Below are positions 62,065 to 64,000 of a stretch of DNA of 64,000 nucleotides, piece by piece (the first letter of the stretch is position 1; each line of letters begins with the position of its first letter). The notes below the pieces were generated by a model. It had not been told where the DNA came from. It searched no databases and saw only the letters and a list, made by a program, of their open reading frames with translations. This DNA is from Luteolibacter luteus (GTDB taxonomy: Bacteria; Verrucomicrobiota; Verrucomicrobiia; Verrucomicrobiales; Akkermansiaceae): the NCBI RefSeq assembly GCF_012913485.1, contig NZ_CP051774.1, positions 1,240,001-1,304,000 of the forward strand. Reading direction: 5' to 3'. The position numbers and the translations under genes were made by a program.

Positions 62065-62095
62065 AGAGCGGAGAGATTGAGGGGGCGGGATTGGG
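62065..62095 (-). promoter_or_regulatory. Conserved tail-gene leader box, copy 3
   Basis: The minus-strand sequence CCCAATCCCGCCCCC then TCAATCTCTCCGCTCT ends 26 bases before the tape measure ATG at 62038. It matches the boxes at 56325-56355 and 53315-53346. Confidence 0.7.
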
Positions 62096-62127
62096 CGCGT
62101 TCGGGGGACGGGCAGCGCCTACAAACA

Positions 62128-62160
62128 AACGCCCCGGTGGGGAGAAGCCACCGGGGCGTT
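62128..62160. terminator. Strong 13-bp hairpin upstream of the tape measure gene
   Basis: A perfect stem AACGCCCCGGTGG / CCACCGGGGCGTT with a 7-base loop. On the minus strand it is followed by GTTTGTTTG. It could stop transcripts entering the tail operon from the right, or mark the end of the tail block. Confidence 0.7.
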
Positions 62161-62529
62161 CGCTGCTAATGTCACACCATGGCGCGACGACCATGACCCT
62201 AGCATATCCGGAGCCAACAGACAAGGTCCGGAGGTTTGACGGCCGGATTGCAGCCTGTTAGTCTTCGCGTGGGTTAGCCGCAGGAGCTGCGAGCGTTCTG
62301 CAGCTGTTGTGGCGCTGATCCCACCCCGGTGCCGCGGACCCCTGCAGGGGGGCCTAAAGGGGTTCGCGGCGCCTCTCCCTCCGGTCCAGCAGGTAGGAGG
62401 AATAATTCCCGGATGTGGGACCCTTGCGGGACCCCTTTTTTGTGCTCTAACTTCGGTGCGCCATTCGATGAGGCCGGCGAGCGGGCGAAGATGCTCGCGC
62501 GGCTGCTGTGAGCAACCCAGCATGGTCGC
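62161..62529. other. Non-coding stretch between tail module and SRAP gene
   Basis: About 370 bp without a supported gene. An AGGAGG at about 62396 precedes a 31-codon frame (ATG 62413 to about 62511), but it resembles nothing and the spacing is long. The region should contain the SRAP promoter and may contain the right junction of the tail-module inversion. Confidence 0.4.
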
Positions 62530-63180
62530 ATGTGCACGGCCTACAAGATCGGCAACGTGGAGCGCTTCGACGTGGATTGGCTGGTGGCCGATGCCTTCGA
62601 GGCGGCGATGGCCGATGAGGAGATGTATCAGATCATCCGGCCCACGCTGAGGGCACCGGTGGCGATGGCCGACGGGAAGATCCGGATCATGGCGTGGGGC
62701 TTTCGCCGGCCGGTGCCAGGCGGAAAGACGAAGCAGCTGTGGCGAACCATCGTGAACTCCCGCGAGGACAAGCTCCAAGGCGGGACTTGGGGAAAAGCCT
62801 TTCGCGAGCGACGCTGCCTGATTCCTGCGGCGTCCTTCTTCGAATGGGTGGAAGGGCCCGATAAGAAGGCGATGCCGCTGGAGTTTACCCGCCCGGGCGG
62901 GCAAGGCCTGTGGATCGCAGGAATTTGGGAAGAGGACAAGGAGCGCGGGCAATGCTTCTCGATGATCACCACCGAACCGACCGCAGCAATTCAACCGGTG
63001 CATGACCGAATGCCGGCGGTGCTGGCGAGCGATCAGCTACGGCCCTTCATGAATTTCGAACTGAACGAATTCGGACCCTCAGCGGTGCCGCTAGTTTGGA
63101 AGGAGACCGAGAATTTCCTGAAGCGGAAGCCGGAGAAGCCCATGCCACCCAAGGGGCCCGTGCAGGGAGAGCTGTTCTGA
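62530..63180 (+). CDS. SOS response-associated peptidase (SRAP/HMCES/YedK family)
   Basis: 216 residues. After Met removal the N-terminus is Cys2 (MCTAYKI), the residue that forms a thiazolidine crosslink with abasic sites in single-stranded DNA. Other SRAP markers are IMAWGFRRP, NSREDKL, RRCLIPAASFFEW (its Glu is catalytic), AGIWEE, MITTEPTA and VHDRMPAVL (His). It shields abasic lesions during replication. Many phages and mobile elements carry SRAP genes. It is the first plus-strand gene after the inverted tail block. Confidence 0.93.
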   Translation: MCTAYKIGNVERFDVDWLVADAFEAAMADEEMYQIIRPTLRAPVAMADGKIRIMAWGFRRPVPGGKTKQLWRTIVNSREDKLQGGTWGKAFRERRCLIPAASFFEWVEGPDKKAMPLEFTRPGGQGLWIAGIWEEDKERGQCFSMITTEPTAAIQPVHDRMPAVLASDQLRPFMNFELNEFGPSAVPLVWKETENFLKRKPEKPMPPKGPVQGELF

Positions 63181-63188
63181 AAGAAGGA

Positions 63189-63824
63189 TCATTGTCCCGG
63201 CCCCATGCCGTGGCGTTTCCTTAGCTCCTCAACGACATCAATTTTCTTTCGCGAGCGCTTCTTTGCTGGCTTGGGAGGGGCCGGGGCAAAGAACCGCTGA
63301 AGGTGTTCCATGTAAGCTTGAGCCTCCTCCGGGGTGCGTTGCGGTGGCGGTGGAGGATCTGCTTTTCCATCTTGGCGAGGACCCTCCCAGGGCTCGCGGC
63401 TGGGAATGCGTCCCTCACGCCAAAAGACAGTACCGCTGTAAACCACCATGATCTTCTTGCTCAACAGATCGCAGCCGTAGATGTCGAGAATCCAACATCG
63501 GTCGCCGGGCTTCCAACCGGGCAGGCGATTGCACTGCCAGCGGCGCAGATGGATCGGCGCCGGGTTTCGGTCCTCCATTTCGCTGGGAAAATAGAACTCG
63601 AGCATGTCGGCCCCGTCGGGCCCAAGGCCCCGAGTGAGGATGCAATAGTCGGCTTGGTGCCAGATACGTTCCCTCAGCCAATTCCCGGAGTATAGAAGGC
63701 GGAGGTGCCCTTTGTGGCAATCAAGCCAGCATTCCCGGTTATCCATCCAAAAGCCGGGATAGTCCCAGTAGGAAGAGCCAATGACGCGGTGGCCATCATT
63801 CACCACAAGCGGAGGTACTGACAT
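63189..63824 (-). CDS. Hypothetical protein with basic C-terminus
   Basis: About 211 residues from the ATG at 63824 (MSVPPLVVND), 5 bp after the upstream stop. Rich in Trp, Tyr and Cys (YWDYPGFWMDNRECWLDCHKG, RWQCNRLPGWKPGDRCWI), followed by a proline-rich spacer and a lysine/arginine-rich tail (KPAKKRSRKKIDVVEELRKRHG). I do not recognise the family. The basic tail could bind nucleic acid. Convergent with SRAP, with the stops 8 bp apart. Confidence 0.55.
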   Translation of the reverse strand: MSVPPLVVNDGHRVIGSSYWDYPGFWMDNRECWLDCHKGHLRLLYSGNWLRERIWHQADYCILTRGLGPDGADMLEFYFPSEMEDRNPAPIHLRRWQCNRLPGWKPGDRCWILDIYGCDLLSKKIMVVYSGTVFWREGRIPSREPWEGPRQDGKADPPPPPQRTPEEAQAYMEHLQRFFAPAPPKPAKKRSRKKIDVVEELRKRHGMGPGQ

Positions 63825-63829
63825 GACCG

Positions 63830-64000
63830 TCACGCGATGCGTTTCCAAACCTGGCACTCACCCTTGGTGAAGGGAACGGCGGGATGCTGGGTGCGCTCAA
63901 AGAGCCAGACGGGACACGCACCGTCAAAGGTGGCAGGATCGAAGGGATCCGGGGCAGTGGCCTGGTAACGCTGAAGAGCGGTTCGTCCCCACCATTCCTC
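63830..64000 (-). CDS. Hypothetical protein, C-terminal fragment at window edge
   Basis: An open minus-strand frame enters from the right edge and ends at a TGA at 63830-63832. The visible 56 residues (...RTALQRYQATAPDPFDPA... ending GECQVWKRIA) belong to a protein truncated by the window. Only 5 bp separate it from the next gene, suggesting an operon. The family cannot be told from this fragment. Confidence 0.5.
   Translation of the reverse strand, partial: EEWWGRTALQRYQATAPDPFDPATFDGACPVWLFERTQHPAVPFTKGECQVWKRIA

Noticed and set aside
62413-62511. 31-codon frame after an AGGAGG upstream of SRAP
   Set aside because: The spacing from the AGGAGG is long, the sequence resembles nothing and there is no coupling to SRAP.
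36858-64000. Integrase, repressor, holin or endolysin in the phage region
   Set aside because: I looked for tyrosine/serine recombinase, Cro/CI-like HTH and lysis signatures and found none in this window.

Overview
The window is a GC-rich bacterial chromosome segment with two halves. Gene content (Nudix and SufT proteins, a K+-independent H+-pyrophosphatase, a GT4/GH57/GH31 alpha-glucan group, many secreted or outer-membrane proteins, weak ribosome binding sites) fits a Gram-negative member of the Verrucomicrobiota such as a Luteolibacter relative. That placement is an inference from gene content, not a computed phylogeny.

Positions 1-36,773 are ordinary chromosome. They hold a class I fumarase (5' truncated) and a class II fumarase 5.7 kb away; secreted proteins with OmpA, DUF3828-like, FN3 and EF-hand domains; and an AraC regulator followed by a FadL-like outer-membrane channel and two overlapping SDR genes. 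Next is a tightly overlapping three-gene signalling operon (methyltransferase, fused hybrid kinase, response regulator) whose gene order and domains parallel the Ralstonia phcBSRQ quorum-sensing operon. The half continues with an RppH-like Nudix hydrolase, an AsmA-like protein, SufT, alpha-glucan enzymes, a short UvrC, an ExbB-ExbD-TPR operon, HppA, and a secreted SGNH plus alpha/beta-hydrolase fusion. A tRNA-Leu(UAG) closes it.

From about 36,850 to the right edge lies an HK97-type tailed-phage element that starts directly beside the tRNA-Leu gene. The head and tail-tube module runs left to right: HNH, TerS, TerL, portal, ClpP-type protease, capsid, connectors, tail terminator, tail tube, and a G/GT chaperone pair with a GGGAAAC slippery heptamer. 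The tail-tip module (tape measure, distal-tail-like, hub-like, NlpC/P60-like, gpJ-like, SGNH fibre) is on the opposite strand in reverse order at 62,038-50,743, as if inverted as a block. No integrase, repressor, replication or lysis gene is visible, so the element either continues past the right edge or is degraded or domesticated.

The structural genes are interrupted by cargo. A nuclease-NACHT ATPase lies between terL and portal, and a SLATT two-TM protein lies between the head-tail joining and capsid genes. Between peptidase and gpJ is a stress island: a glycine-zipper protein, a DUF892 protein, and an ECF41-type sigma factor with a carboxymuconolactone-decarboxylase-family gene preceded by a textbook ECF41 promoter. 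Two small WYL-like paralogues sit further along the tail module. Repeated leader sequences precede several tail genes. The most notable systems are the Phc-like signalling operon, the two probable defence genes embedded in the phage head module, and the self-contained ECF41 island in the tail module.
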